From: Diaphorobacter aerolatus
GTDB taxonomy: Bacteria > Pseudomonadota > Gammaproteobacteria > Burkholderiales > Burkholderiaceae_C
Length of the DNA stretch: 64,000 nt
NCBI RefSeq assembly: GCF_014489535.1
Contig: NZ_CP060783.1
Location: 4,113,501 to 4,177,500 of the forward strand
Direction: 5' to 3'
Positions within the stretch are counted from its first letter, which is position 1; each line of letters opens with the position of its first letter. Positions 47,254 to 59,248 of the stretch are shown piece after piece. The notes beneath the pieces are model-generated. The model searched no databases. It was not told the DNA's origin and saw only the letters and a program-made list of their open reading frames with translations. The translations under genes and the position numbers were made by a program.

Positions 47254-50200
47254 ATGTCCACAGAAAATCCGCCCGAACACATCGAACCGAAACAGCATTT
47301 CAACCTCTCGAAATGGGCGCTCGATCACGCCGCGCTCACGCGCTACCTGATGGTGGTGCTGATGCTGCTCGGCATTGCGGCCTACTTCCAGTTGGGTCAG
47401 GACGAGGACCCGCCATTTACCTTCCGCGCGATGGTGGTGCGCACCTACTGGCCCGGCGCGACCGCGCAGCAGGTGGCCGAGCAGGTGACCGACAAGCTCG
47501 AGCGCACGCTGCAGGAAGTGCCCTATGCCGACAAGATCCGCAGCTATTCCAAGCCCGGCGAGTCGCAGATCATTTTCGAGATCAAGGACTCGTCCAAACC
47601 CGCCGAGGTGGCCAACGTCTGGTATCAGGTGCGCAAGAAGATCGGCGACATGCGCTACACCCTGCCGGGCAACATCCAGGGCCGTTCTTCAACGACGATT
47701 TTGGCGACGTGTATGGCGTGATCTACGCGATCCACGGCGAGGGCTACAGCTACGCCGAAATCAAGGACTTCGCCGACGCCGCGCGCCAGAAACTGCTGCG
47801 CGTGAAGGATGTCGCCAAGGTCGAGCAGTTCGGCGTGCAGGACGAGAAAATCTGGGTCGAGGTCTCGCAAAAGCGCCTCGCGCAGATGGGGCTGGATTTC
47901 AACAGCGTGCTTCAGCAACTGGGCGCGCAGAACGCGGTCGAGAGCGCGGGTGCGGTCAACACACCGCAGGACGTGGTGCAGGTGCGCGTGGGCGGTCAGT
48001 TCAACAACGTCGAGCAATTGCGCGTGATGCCGATTCGTGGCGGCAACGGCAACCAGATCCGCTTAGGGGACATTGCCGAAGTGCATCGCGGCTATGTCGA
48101 TCCGGCCACGGTGAAGATGCGCTTCGAGGGCCAGGAAGTGATCGGGCTCGGCATCTCGATGACCAAGGGCGGCGACATCATTGCGCTGGGCAAGGCGTTG
48201 AAGGAGGCCACGCAACAGATTCAAACCTCCTTGCCGGCAGGCGTGCAGCTCGATCAGGTGCAGGACCAGCCGGCGTCGGTGGCGAGTTCGGTCAACGAAT
48301 TCGTCAAGGTGCTGATCGAGGCCGTGGTGATCGTGCTCGCGGTGAGCTTCATCGCGCTCGGCCTGCACAAGGGCGGACGCTTTGGCTGGTATATCGACTA
48401 CCGCCCGGGGCTGGTCGTCGCGATCACGATTCCGCTGGTGCTGGCCGTCACCTTTCTGGCGATGAACTACTTTGGCATCGGACTGCACAAGGTGTCGCTC
48501 GGCTCGCTGATCATCGCGCTGGGGCTGCTCGTCGACGACGCCATCATCGCCGTCGAGATGATGGTGCGAAAGATGGAAGAGGGCTACGACAAGGCGACCG
48601 CCGCCACCTATGCCTACGACGTGACAGCCAAGCCCATGCTGACCGGCACGCTGATCACGGCGGCGGGTTTTCTGCCGATCGGCATCGCCAAGTCGGTGAC
48701 GGGCGAGTACACCTTCGCGATCTTCGCGGTGACGGTGATCGCGCTGGTGCTCTCGTGGCTGGTGTCGGTGTACTTCGTGCCGTACCTGGGCACCTTGCTG
48801 CTCAAGGTGAAGCCACACGACCCGAACGCGCCGCCGCACGAGTTGTTCGACTCGGCCTTCTACACGCGTTTTCGCGGTGCGGTCGGCTGGTGCGTGGACC
48901 ACCGCTGGATCACCATCCTCGCGACGATCCTGATCTTTGCGGCCGGCATCCTGGGCATGGGCAAGGTGCAGCAGCAGTTCTTTCCGGACTCAAGCCGCCC
49001 CGAAATCATGGTCGATGTCTGGTTCCCCGAAGGCACCTCGTTCGCGGCCAACGAGGAGGTCACCAAGCGTCTCGAAAAGCGTTTGTTGCAGGAAGATGGT
49101 GTGGCCAGCGTGGCGACGTGGATCGGCTCGGGTACGCCACGTTTCTACCTGCCGCTCGATCAGGTGTTCCCGCAGACCAACGTGTCGCAGTACATCGTGC
49201 TCGCCAAGGACCTGAAGCAGCGCGAACAGATCCGTCTGCGTCTTCCCAAGCTGCTGGCCGAGGAATTCCCCGAAGTGCGTGCTCGCGTGAAACTGCTGCC
49301 CAACGGCCCGCCAGTGCCCTACCCGGTGCAGTTCCGCGTCGTCGGCAGCGATCCCGAACATCTGCGCCAGCGCGCCGACGAGGTGAAGGCGATCCTGCGC
49401 GCCAACAGCAATATGCTCGGCGTGAACGACAACTGGAACGAATCGGTGAAGGTCATCCGCCTTGAAGTCGATCAGGCCAAGGCACGCGCGCTCGGCGTGA
49501 CCAGCCAGGCGATTGCGCAGGCCTCGCGCACCATGTTCACCGGAACGACCATCGGCCAGTACCGCGAGAACGACAAGCTCATCGACATCGTGCTGCGCCA
49601 GTCGCCCGACGAGCGCGAAGCGATCTCGGACATCGCCAACGCATACCTGCCCACGGCCAGCGGCAAGTCGATCCCGCTCACGCAGATCGCCCGGCCCGTA
49701 TTCACCTGGGAGCCCGGCGTGATGTGGCGCTGGAACCGCGACTATGCGATCACCGTGCAGGGCGACATCGTCGAAGGCCTGCAAGGCGCCACGGTCACCG
49801 CTCAGATTCAGCCTCAATTGAAAGAGCTGGAAGACAAATGGAAGGAGCAGGGCGACCAGAGCGTGCGCATCGAAGTCGCCGGTGCTGTGGAGGAAAGCAG
49901 CAAGGGTTCGGCCTCCATCGTGGCGGGCGTGCCCGTGATGCTGTTCCTCGTGTTCACGCTGCTCATGCTGCAGTTGCACAGCTTCAGCCGCTCGATGCTG
50001 GTCTTCCTCACCGGCCCGCTCGGCATCGCGGGTGTCGCCGCGGCGCTGCTGCTGCTCAACCGGCCCTTCGGATTTGTGGCGCTTCTCGGCGTAATCGCGC
50101 TCATGGGCATGATCCAACGCAACTCCGTGATCCTGATCGACCAGATCGAACTCGACCGTGAAAAGGGCGTGCCCGCACGCACCGCCATCATCGAATCGGC

Positions 50201-50408
50201 AGTGCGCCGCATGCGCCCCATCGTCCTGACCGCCGCCGCCGCCGTACTCGCCATGATCCCGCTGTCACGCAGCGTGTTCTGGGGCCCGATGGCCGTCGCC
50301 ATCATGGGCGGCCTGATCGTCGCCACGGTCCTCACCCTGCTGGCCCTGCCCGCCATGTACGCAGCGTGGTTCAGGGTGCCTCCGAAGGAGCGTGAACAAA
50401 GCAGATGA
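47254..50408 (+). CDS. RND-family efflux pump, inner membrane permease (apparent frameshift)
   Basis: The repaired protein has about 1,051 residues with the twelve-helix, two-large-loop plan of the AcrB superfamily. Recognisable are the first helix after LSKWALDHAALTRYLMVVLMLLGIAAYF, the proton-relay segment LGLLVDDAIIAVEMMVRKMEEG in helix 4, and FGFVALLGVIALMGMIQRNSVILIDQI in the second half. The frame is broken at the G run 47679-47681; one extra base restores QGPFFNDDFGDVYGVIYAI. It resembles the branch of multidrug/solvent pumps with a lipoprotein adaptor. It forms an operon with the adaptor gene. Confidence 0.93.
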
Positions 50409-50523
50409 AGACCGGAAAATCGCGCCGAAGTACGGCTAGAATCGGCGATTCACCAATTTCCGGTCTCCTGAAACTTTCAGCGTGACCGACGAACGAACAA
50501 ACAAAAGAACGTTTGATTGACCT

Positions 50524-50609
50524 GCGCGGGTGGCGAAATTGGTAGACGCACCAGGTTTAGGTCCTGACGGTGGCAACACTGTGGGGGTTCGAGTCCCCCC
50601 CGCGCACCA
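50524..50609 (+). tRNA. tRNA-Leu (anticodon UAG)
   Basis: The 86-base sequence folds as a class II tRNA: the acceptor stem GCGCGGG pairs with CCCGCGC before A-CCA. The D arm has GGCGAAATTGGTAGACGC. The anticodon loop TTTAGGT has TAG in the centre. A long variable arm (TGACGGTGGCAACACTGT) and a T arm with GGTTCGAGTCC follow. The CCA end is encoded. Confidence 0.95.
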
Positions 50610-50657
50610 CGAACGAAAAAGGCATAGGCAGACAGTACCGGGCATTTTTCACGTAAG

Positions 50658-50690
50658 AGGCTGATTTTCATAGGGAAATCAGCCTTTTTT
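50658..50690 (+). terminator. Terminator after tRNA-Leu
   Basis: AGGCTGATTTTC and GAAATCAGCCT form a stem of about eleven pairs with a short loop, followed by six T, 48 bases after the tRNA. It is a standard intrinsic terminator. Confidence 0.85.
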
Positions 50691-50998
50691 GTTGCCCATT
50701 CGCATGTTGCGAAACGGGCGCGAAGGGCGGAAAAGACTCAAAGGTTCAATGCGATCCCCACAGATCCCCCACGCGTTCCCCCACGCACGGTGTTGCTCCG
50801 TGGTGCAGAGGGGTTGTCGTGGCGTCGTTGACACTCCTGCCGGGAGCGTCTGGCTTCATACCTCGCGCGACCGTCGTCATTGAGTATGCGAAAATCCATC
50901 GAAGGTCGATTGCCGACGAATCGCCCTCCCTTCCCTGTGACAAAACCCGTCATCTTGCAAAAGTGACGGGTTTTTGTTGGGCGCTTCAACACCCGTTC
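50691..50998. other. Intergenic region with C-rich tandem repeats and a second terminator
   Basis: No convincing gene is found between the tRNA terminator and the acyltransferase. At 50752-50787 three near copies of a C-rich unit occur in a row (GATCCCCA, AGATCCCCCACGC, GTTCCCCCACGC), resembling integrase arm sites. A strong hairpin with T run lies at 50942-50975. Open frames on both strands here have no recognisable protein features. Confidence 0.4.
50942..50975 (+). terminator. Intrinsic terminator upstream of the acyltransferase gene
   Basis: AAAACCCGTCA (50942-50952) and TGACGGGTTTT (50964-50974) form a perfect 11-base stem with an 11-base loop and a T run on both strands. It lies 24 bases before the acyltransferase start, so it could also attenuate that gene. 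What it terminates is not evident. Confidence 0.75.
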
Positions 50999-52164
50999 AT
51001 GCAGCCAGCGAAACCCATTGACGCTCAACGATTCGCATCCCTTGACGGGTTGCGCGGCGTTGCGTGTGTGGTGGTGGTGATCTGCCACTATCTGCAGATC
51101 TACGTGCCAGCCGCGTTCGAAGGCAAGTACCCCGATCTTTTCGGCGAGAAATGGTGGGTCAATTCGCCGCTCAATCTGCTGTTCAACGGACACGCAGCCG
51201 TGATCCTGTTCTTTGTGCTGAGCGGCTTTGTGCTGTCCGCGCCGTTCTTTCGGGAGTGGGCAACGCATGGTATTGGCGGTCGCTCGTCAAGCGCTATCCT
51301 CGGCTGGCGATTCCGGCGCTGGTGTCTTCGGTGTTTTCCTGCACATTGCTGGCGTTGTTCGGTTTTCGTTATGCCGGGTTGAATGTCTATTCGGGCTCGG
51401 ACGTGACGAGCTTTCTGCCAACGGTGGTCGACTTTCGGCTAGCCGCCTGGGAAGGTGCGATTGGTTCGTTTTTTCTGGGGAAATTCAGTTTCAATCCGGT
51501 GCTCTGGACGATACGCACGGAGCTGTTCGGGTCCGTCCTGGTACTGGTTCTGGTGCCGCTCGTGGGGCGTCTGCCGGCCTGGTTGCGGTACGCGATCTAC
51601 GCGGGCCTGATCTGGCAGTTCTCGAATGACAACCTGATGGCGTTTGTGTTTGGCGCGCTCGCGGCCGATCTGTTGCTCAAGCCGCCGCGCGGGCTTGCGG
51701 GTTTGAAGACCGGCTGCGTTCCGGCACTGATCTTCATGCTGGGGCTTTATCTTCTCTCCAGGCCGTATTACGTTCCCTACGTGAATTTATGGCAGCCCGT
51801 CGATCTGCTGATGCCCGATCCCACCATGCGCAAACCGCACGCGGCGGGTGCCTTTTTGCTGATTCTGAGCGTCGGCTCCGTAGCCCCCGTGCGTCGATTG
51901 CTCGAAGGGCGGGTGGCGCAGTTTCTGGGCAGGCTGTCATATTCGCTGTATCTGCTGCACTTTCCGCTGCTTGCCTCGGTGGGCGCACTGGTCTTGCTGG
52001 CGATGGTGACTCATGTGGGTTACGGGACGGCGCTGCTGCTGGCGTTTCCGGTGGTGATGGCCATCTGTCTGGCCCTGTCGATGGTCTTCAATCGATGGGT
52101 GGACGAACCGGCGGTGGCTTTTTCGTCCCGGCTGGCCGGTGCGCTGGTGCGAAATCGGGCTTGA
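50999..52164 (+). CDS. Acyltransferase family 3 membrane protein (apparent frameshift)
   Basis: The repaired protein has about 388 residues and nine or ten hydrophobic helices. The N-terminus RFASLDGLRGVACVVVVICHYLQIY is the usual acyltransferase-3 opening with the catalytic His in the first helix. Later segments (LFNGHAAVILFFVLSGFVLSAPFFREW, VLWTIRTELFGSVLVLVL and FLGRLSYSLYLLHFPLLASV) fit the OafA/NodX family. The shift in the G run 51258-51260 splits FREWG from NAWYWRSLVKRYPRLAIPALV. The family adds acetyl or other acyl groups to envelope sugars; the acceptor is unknown. The ATG at 50999 starts 37 bases after a hairpin. Confidence 0.88.
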
Positions 52165-52221
52165 CGGGTTTGCGCAATCGCCTGCACAGCCCCGCTTGGC
52201 CGGGGTAGATGGCGCGCTGGG

Positions 52222-52266
52222 TATAATCATTGGCTTAGCGCAATCCGGCGCCAGATTTCGTCTGGC
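52222..52266 (+). promoter_or_regulatory. Likely tig promoter and leader hairpin
   Basis: A perfect TATAAT lies at 52222-52227, about 225 bases before tig, without a good -35 match. Shortly after it, GCCAGA (52250-52255) and TCTGGC (52261-52266) form a small hairpin followed by CTTTT. The long leader and the weak terminator-like hairpin may moderate tig expression. Confidence 0.4.
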
Positions 52267-52450
52267 CTTTTGCTCGCGAAAGAAATCTACGAAATCTACG
52301 TTTTAGTTAGATATTGCTGCGCATGAGATTCCGGCCCTTCGATGGGGCCTGGTGCCTCGTGCGCGAGACATGTGAGACTTTGGCGGAACACGGTGCAGAC
52401 TGCCTGCGCTGCAGTCGGCTCGGTCCACAGCCCTGACACTAGGAACTACC

Positions 52451-53764
52451 ATGGCCGTAACTGTTGAAAATCTTGAGAAGCTCGAGCGCAAAATCACGCT
52501 GAGCCTGCCTGTTGCTTCGATCCAGACCGAAGTTGATTCGCGCCTGAAGCGTCTGGCCCGTACCGTGAAGATGGACGGTTTCCGTCCCGGCAAGGTGCCG
52601 ATGAGCGTGGTGGCCCAGCGTTATGGCTACTCCGTCCAGTACGAAGTGATGAATGACAAGGTCGGTGAGGCGTTTGCCCAGGCCGCCAATGAAGCCAATC
52701 TGCGTGTTGCCGGCCAGCCCCGCATCACCGAAAAGGACGGCGCACCCGAAGGTGAAGTGTCGTTCGACGCGGTGTTCGAAGTGTTCCCCGAAGTGAAGAT
52801 CGGTGACCTGAAGACTGCCGAAGTGGAAAAGGTTTCCGCCGAAGTGGACGATGCCGCCATCGACAAGACCCTGGACATCCTGCGCAAGCAGCGCCGCACC
52901 TTTGCGCAGCGCGCCAAGGACGCGGGTGCCGAGGACGGTGACCGCGTGACCGTGGACTTCGAAGGCAAGATCGACGGCGAGACCTTTTCTGGCGGCAAGG
53001 CGGAAGATTTCCAGTTCCTGGTGGGCGAAGGCCAGATGCTCAAGGAATTCGAGGACGCGGTGCGTGGCCTGAAGTCGGGCGAAAGCAAGACCTTCCCGCT
53101 GGCGTTCCCTGAGGACTATCACGGCAAGGACGTGGCTGGCAAGACCGCCGACTTCCTGGTCACGGTCAAGAAGATCGAAGCCGCTCACCTGCCCGAAGTG
53201 AACGAACAGTTCGCCAAGTCCCTCGGCATTGCCGATGGCACCGTGGACGGTCTGCGCGGCGACATCCGCACCAACCTCGAGCGCGAAGTGAAGTTCCGCC
53301 TCCAGGCCCGCAACAAGCAGGCCGTGATGGACGCTCTGGTGTCCAAGGCCGAACTCGATCTGCCCAATGCGTCGGTGCAAGCCGAAATCGGCCGCCTGCG
53401 TGAAAGCGCGCTGGCCGACCTCAAGCAACGCGGCATCAAGGACGCCGACAAGGCCGAAATCCCGGAAGACGTGTTCCGTCCACAAGCCGAGCGCCGCGTG
53501 CGTCTGGGCCTGGTGGTGGCCGAGCTGGTCAAGGCCAACAAGCTGGAAGCCTCGCCCGAGCAACTGAAGGCGCACATCGACGAACTGGCTGCCTCCTACG
53601 AGAAGCCGGAAGACGTTGTGCGTTGGTACTTCAGCGACCGCAACCGCCTGGCCGACGTGGAAGCCGTGGTGATCGAGAACAATGTGACCAACTTCGTGCT
53701 GGAAACGGCCAAGGTCAATGACAAGAACATCAGCTTTGATGAACTGATGGGCGCTCAGGCCTGA
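52451..53764 (+). CDS. tig: Trigger factor
   Basis: The 437-residue ribosome-bound chaperone has the N-terminal ribosome-docking domain with the signature FRPGKVPMSVV (GFRxGKxP loop, residues 36-47), the FKBP-type prolyl isomerase domain (about 150-245, DGDRVTVDFEGKIDGETFSGGKAEDFQFLVGEGQML) and a long helical C-terminal arm. The length is normal. It begins the conserved tig-clpP-clpX-lon block. Nascent chains leaving the ribosome are its substrates. Confidence 0.98.
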   Translation: MAVTVENLEKLERKITLSLPVASIQTEVDSRLKRLARTVKMDGFRPGKVPMSVVAQRYGYSVQYEVMNDKVGEAFAQAANEANLRVAGQPRITEKDGAPEGEVSFDAVFEVFPEVKIGDLKTAEVEKVSAEVDDAAIDKTLDILRKQRRTFAQRAKDAGAEDGDRVTVDFEGKIDGETFSGGKAEDFQFLVGEGQMLKEFEDAVRGLKSGESKTFPLAFPEDYHGKDVAGKTADFLVTVKKIEAAHLPEVNEQFAKSLGIADGTVDGLRGDIRTNLEREVKFRLQARNKQAVMDALVSKAELDLPNASVQAEIGRLRESALADLKQRGIKDADKAEIPEDVFRPQAERRVRLGLVVAELVKANKLEASPEQLKAHIDELAASYEKPEDVVRWYFSDRNRLADVEAVVIENNVTNFVLETAKVNDKNISFDELMGAQA

Positions 53765-53837
53765 TTCTCTCAGGGCGGGCCGAACTTGCCGCTATGATGG
53801 TCGGCGAGTCAATACCGTCAATACCTTGACGTGCGGG

Positions 53838-53865
53838 CTTGTACTTTGGTGTACAAGCCCCATTT
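53838..53865 (+). promoter_or_regulatory. Candidate sigma-32 promoter of clpP, embedded in a palindrome
   Basis: CTTGTAC (53838-53844), 13 bases, then CCCCATTT (53858-53865) closely fits the heat-shock consensus CTTGAAA-N13/14-CCCCATNT. The spacer ends in GTACAAG, so the -35 element is half of a perfect 7-base inverted repeat with a six-base centre. The site lies 78 bases before clpP, a known heat-shock gene in related bacteria. Confidence 0.55.
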
Positions 53866-53943
53866 CATTTCTGGAGTCCCGCGCCGACCTCAATCGGTGG
53901 CATCGGGACAGTAGGTGAAGCTTCCATCTGTCTGGAGATATAC

Positions 53944-54552
53944 ATGAGTGCACTGGAAACACAGGCCTTGGGCATGGTTCCCATGGTCATCGAGCAGTCG
54001 GGTCGCGGCGAGCGTTCGTACGACATCTATTCGCGCCTTCTGAAGGAACGCGTGATCTTTTTGGTGGGCGAGGTCAATGACCAGACCGCCAACCTCGTGG
54101 TGGCGCAATTGCTGTTCCTCGAGAGCGAAAATCCCGACAAGGACATTTCGTTTTACATCAATTCGCCGGGCGGCAGCGTCACAGCGGGCATGGCGATCTA
54201 CGACACCATGCAGTTCATCAAGCCGGACGTCTCCACGCTGTGCTGCGGTTTTGCCGCGAGCATGGGTGCGTTCCTGCTGGCTGCGGGTGCCAAGGGCAAG
54301 CGTTTTTCGCTGCCGAACTCGAAGATCATGATCCATCAGGTGCTCGGCGGCGCCCGTGGTCAGGCGACCGACATCGAAATCCATGCGCGTGACATCCTGC
54401 GCACCAAGGACCAGATGAACCGTATCCTGGCCGAGCGCACCGGTCAGCCGCTTGAGAAGATCAAGCACGACACCGAGCGTGATTACTTCATGACCGCCCC
54501 CGAAGCCAAGGAATACGGCCTCGTGGACGAGGTCATCTCCAAGCGCCCCTGA
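53944..54552 (+). CDS. clpP: ATP-dependent Clp protease proteolytic subunit
   Basis: The 202-residue serine protease subunit assembles as a tetradecamer that degrades proteins unfolded by ClpX. The catalytic Ser106 is in GFAASMGAF and His131 in KIMIHQ, with the conserved [20 protein letters not shown] before them. The ATG at 53944 is chosen because [33 protein letters not shown] is the usual proteobacterial start. clpX follows after 188 bases. Confidence 0.97.
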   Translation: MSALETQALGMVPMVIEQSGRGERSYDIYSRLLKERVIFLVGEVNDQTANLVVAQLLFLESENPDKDISFYINSPGGSVTAGMAIYDTMQFIKPDVSTLCCGFAASMGAFLLAAGAKGKRFSLPNSKIMIHQVLGGARGQATDIEIHARDILRTKDQMNRILAERTGQPLEKIKHDTERDYFMTAPEAKEYGLVDEVISKRP

Positions 54553-54740
54553 TGATGGAGCCGGTGCCGCCTTTGGGGCACCGTCGCTCCAGGGTCCGGC
54601 GTTTCCCCGATGCCCCTGCATGAGTCCGGCATTTGCCCTGTGAACAACGGGGCAAAAAAACCATGAAGCGCATCAGGAGAAACGCCGTTTTTTATTTCGT
54701 TATCATCAGACTACGTTCCTTGTCATAAGGCATTGCTTCC

Positions 54741-56005
54741 ATGGCCGAGAAAAAAGGCTCTTCCAGCGAGAAAAACCTCTACTGCACCTTCTGCGGCAAA
54801 AGCCAGCACGAGGTGAAGAAGTTGATCGCCGGTCCGTCCGTGTTCATTTGCGACGAATGCATTGATCTGTGCAACGAGATCATTCGCGACGAACCGCAAA
54901 CCCCGAAAACGGTCGCGAAGGTCGCGGCGATCTGCCCGCGCCCGCAGAAATCAAGGCCAACCTTGATAACTACGTGATCGGTCAGGAAAAGGCCAAGCGC
55001 ACGCTGGCCGTGGCCGTCTACAACCATTACAAGCGTCTGCGCCACAAGGATCGCGCCGGTAAGGATGACATCGAGCTCGCCAAGAGCAACATCCTGCTGA
55101 TCGGTCCGACCGGCTCCGGCAAGACGCTGCTCGCGCAGACGCTCGCTCGCCAGCTCGACGTTCCGTTCGTGATGGCCGACGCCACCACGCTGACCGAAGC
55201 CGGCTATGTCGGCGAGGACGTCGAGAACATCGTTCAAAAACTGCTGCAAAGCTGCAACTACGATGTGGAGCGCGCGCAGCGCGGCATCGTCTACATCGAC
55301 GAAATCGACAAGATCTCGCGCAAGAGCGACAACCCCAGCATCACCCGCGACGTGTCGGGCGAGGGCGTGCAGCAGGCGCTGCTCAAGCTCATCGAAGGCA
55401 CGATGGCGAGCGTTCCCCCGCAAGGCGGACGCAAGCACCCGAACCAGGATTTCCTGCAGATCGACACGACCAACATCCTGTTCATCTGCGGCGGCGCATT
55501 TGCCGGCCTGGAGAAGGTGATCGAGAGCCGTACCGAGGCGTCCGGCATCGGCTTTGGGGCCACCGTCAAGAGCAAGAAGCAGCGTTCGGTCTCCGAGGTG
55601 TTCCAGGAAATCGAGCCGGAGGATCTGATCAAGTTCGGCCTGATCCCCGAGCTAGTCGGTCGCATGCCGGTCGTGACCTCGTTGGCCGAACTCAGCGAAG
55701 ATGCACTGGTGCAGATCCTGACCGAGCCCAAGAATGCGCTCGTCAAGCAGTACGGCAAGCTCTTCGCGATGGAAGGCGTGGACCTCGAAATCCGCCCTGC
55801 GGCTCTCAAGGCAATCGCCCGCAAGGCGCTGGCCCGGAAAACCGGCGCACGCGGATTGCGCTCGATCATGGAGCAGTCGCTGATCGGCACCATGTTCGAC
55901 CTGCCCACCACCGACAACGTGGAGAAGGTCGTCGTTGACGAATCCACGATTGAAGAAGACCAGTCTCCGCTGCTCGTGTACCGCGAGGCGGCCAAGACCG
56001 CCTGA
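54741..56005 (+). CDS. clpX: ATP-dependent Clp protease ATP-binding subunit ClpX (apparent frameshift)
   Basis: The AAA+ unfoldase has an N-terminal zinc-binding domain with CTFCGKS and [10 protein letters not shown], Walker [13 protein letters not shown], Walker [11 protein letters not shown] and the pore and sensor segments [13 protein letters not shown] and ARGLRSIME. The repaired length is about 421 residues, normal for ClpX. The frame is lost at 54905, where one more base restores the sequence leading into [27 protein letters not shown] real break in the middle of an otherwise perfect gene next to clpP is unlikely. Confidence 0.95.
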
Positions 56006-56060
56006 GGACGCAGCAATTCATTTGGCTGCGCTTCGCTGGCGGTGCAGCCGGAGACCGTGA

Positions 56061-56087
56061 CCCGTCGTGCATTTGCTGCGCGACGGG
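56061..56087. promoter_or_regulatory. Hairpin between clpX and lon
   Basis: CCCGTCG (56061-56067) and CGACGGG (56081-56087) form a seven-base perfect stem with a 13-base loop; A-rich rather than T-rich sequence follows (TTGAAAAAC). It may be a weak terminator or a processing site in the clpX-lon gap of 136 bases; its role is uncertain. Confidence 0.3.
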
Positions 56088-56141
56088 TTGAAAAACCGAC
56101 CCGCGGCCTCAACTCCAGGGTGCTATTAAAGGATCATATAA

Positions 56142-58589
<2,448 letters not shown>

Positions 58590-58676
58590 TGGCCGACACA
58601 TGATCTGCGGGCGAGGCGGTTCCAAGACTTTGAGGGCCGCCTTGCCCGTAGATTTTTCAAAAATTGGGCGCGTTTG

Positions 58677-58705
58677 TTGGGAAGGCCAAAAAACTGCGCT
58701 ACAAT
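58677..58705 (+). promoter_or_regulatory. Promoter of the tRNA-Gly/tRNA-Cys unit
   Basis: TTGGGA (58677-58682), a 17-base spacer and TACAAT (58700-58705) form a sigma-70-type promoter about 49 bases before tRNA-Gly. A second possible -10 (TATACT near 58731) lies closer to the gene. Confidence 0.55.
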
Positions 58706-58753
58706 TCAGTTCATCGCAGCAAACACGGTATATACTGTGAGGCTCGATAAAAT

Positions 58754-58829
58754 GCGGGAATAGCTCAGTTGGTAGAGCGATACCTTGCCAAGGTATAGGT
58801 CGACGGTTCGAACCCGTTTTCCCGCTCCA
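58754..58829 (+). tRNA. tRNA-Gly (anticodon GCC)
   Basis: The 76-base cloverleaf starts GCGGGAA and ends TTCCCGC-TCCA. The D arm is TAGCTCAGTTGGTAGAGC, the anticodon arm CCTTGCCAAGG carries GCC, and the T arm holds GGTTCGAACCC. The CCA end is encoded. Confidence 0.96.
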
Positions 58830-58879
58830 GATTTCCAGTGGCTTGATCGGTGGATCAAGCGGCTGCCGGAAGCGATCAA

Positions 58880-58953
58880 GGCGCGATAGCAAAGCGGTTA
58901 TGCCCCGGATTGCAAATCCGGTTAGTCCGGTTCGACTCCGGATCGCGCCTCCA
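58880..58953 (+). tRNA. tRNA-Cys (anticodon GCA)
   Basis: The 74-base tRNA starts GGCGCGATAGC and ends GCGCC-TCCA. The anticodon arm CCGGATTGCAAATCCGG has GCA in the loop, and the T arm has GGTTCGACTCC. It lies 50 bases after tRNA-Gly in the same direction, a common pair in proteobacteria. Confidence 0.96.
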
Positions 58954-58967
58954 AATTTAATAGCGCC

Positions 58968-59003
58968 AAGCCCCGTAGATTCAACGATCTACGGGGCTTT
59001 TGC
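58968..59003 (+). terminator. Terminator after tRNA-Cys
   Basis: AAGCCCCGTAGAT (58968-58980) and ATCTACGGGGCTT (58987-58999) form a perfect 13-base stem with a six-base loop followed by TTTGCTTTTT. It is a strong intrinsic terminator 15 bases after the tRNA. Between it and the PepSY gene (59004-59248) nothing is seen but a small hairpin AACCGGA/TCCGGTT at 59087-59108. Confidence 0.88.
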
Positions 59004-59248
59004 TTTTTGCCAATGGTTTCCTAAACACAGATCCAGCGCCTGGAATAGGTCTCAAATTGCCTCAAATGGGTAGCACTGCGACCACGAACCGGACTGTTTT
59101 ATCCGGTTGGATCAATAAGGGGCGTCTATGGCAATCATCCAACGCGGGGCTCAATTCCAACCCCGTATCAAAGCAAGTTGCTGCCAGGTGGCAGTTAGCC
59201 GCTCTGAGAAAAAAGTGGTGAGCGCACCAGCCAGATGGGAGCAGTCCA

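Noticed and set aside
48990..50117. Minus-strand open frame of 375 codons inside the RND pump gene
   Set aside because: It is a shadow of a well-supported membrane protein gene.
50738..51268. Minus-strand open frame of 176 codons across the tRNA-Leu/acyltransferase gap
   Set aside because: It runs through a strong terminator hairpin and into the acyltransferase gene, and has no recognisable features.
56087..56120. A sigma-32 promoter before lon (GTTGAAAAAC as -35)
   Set aside because: No CCCCAT-like -10 element lies at the required distance.
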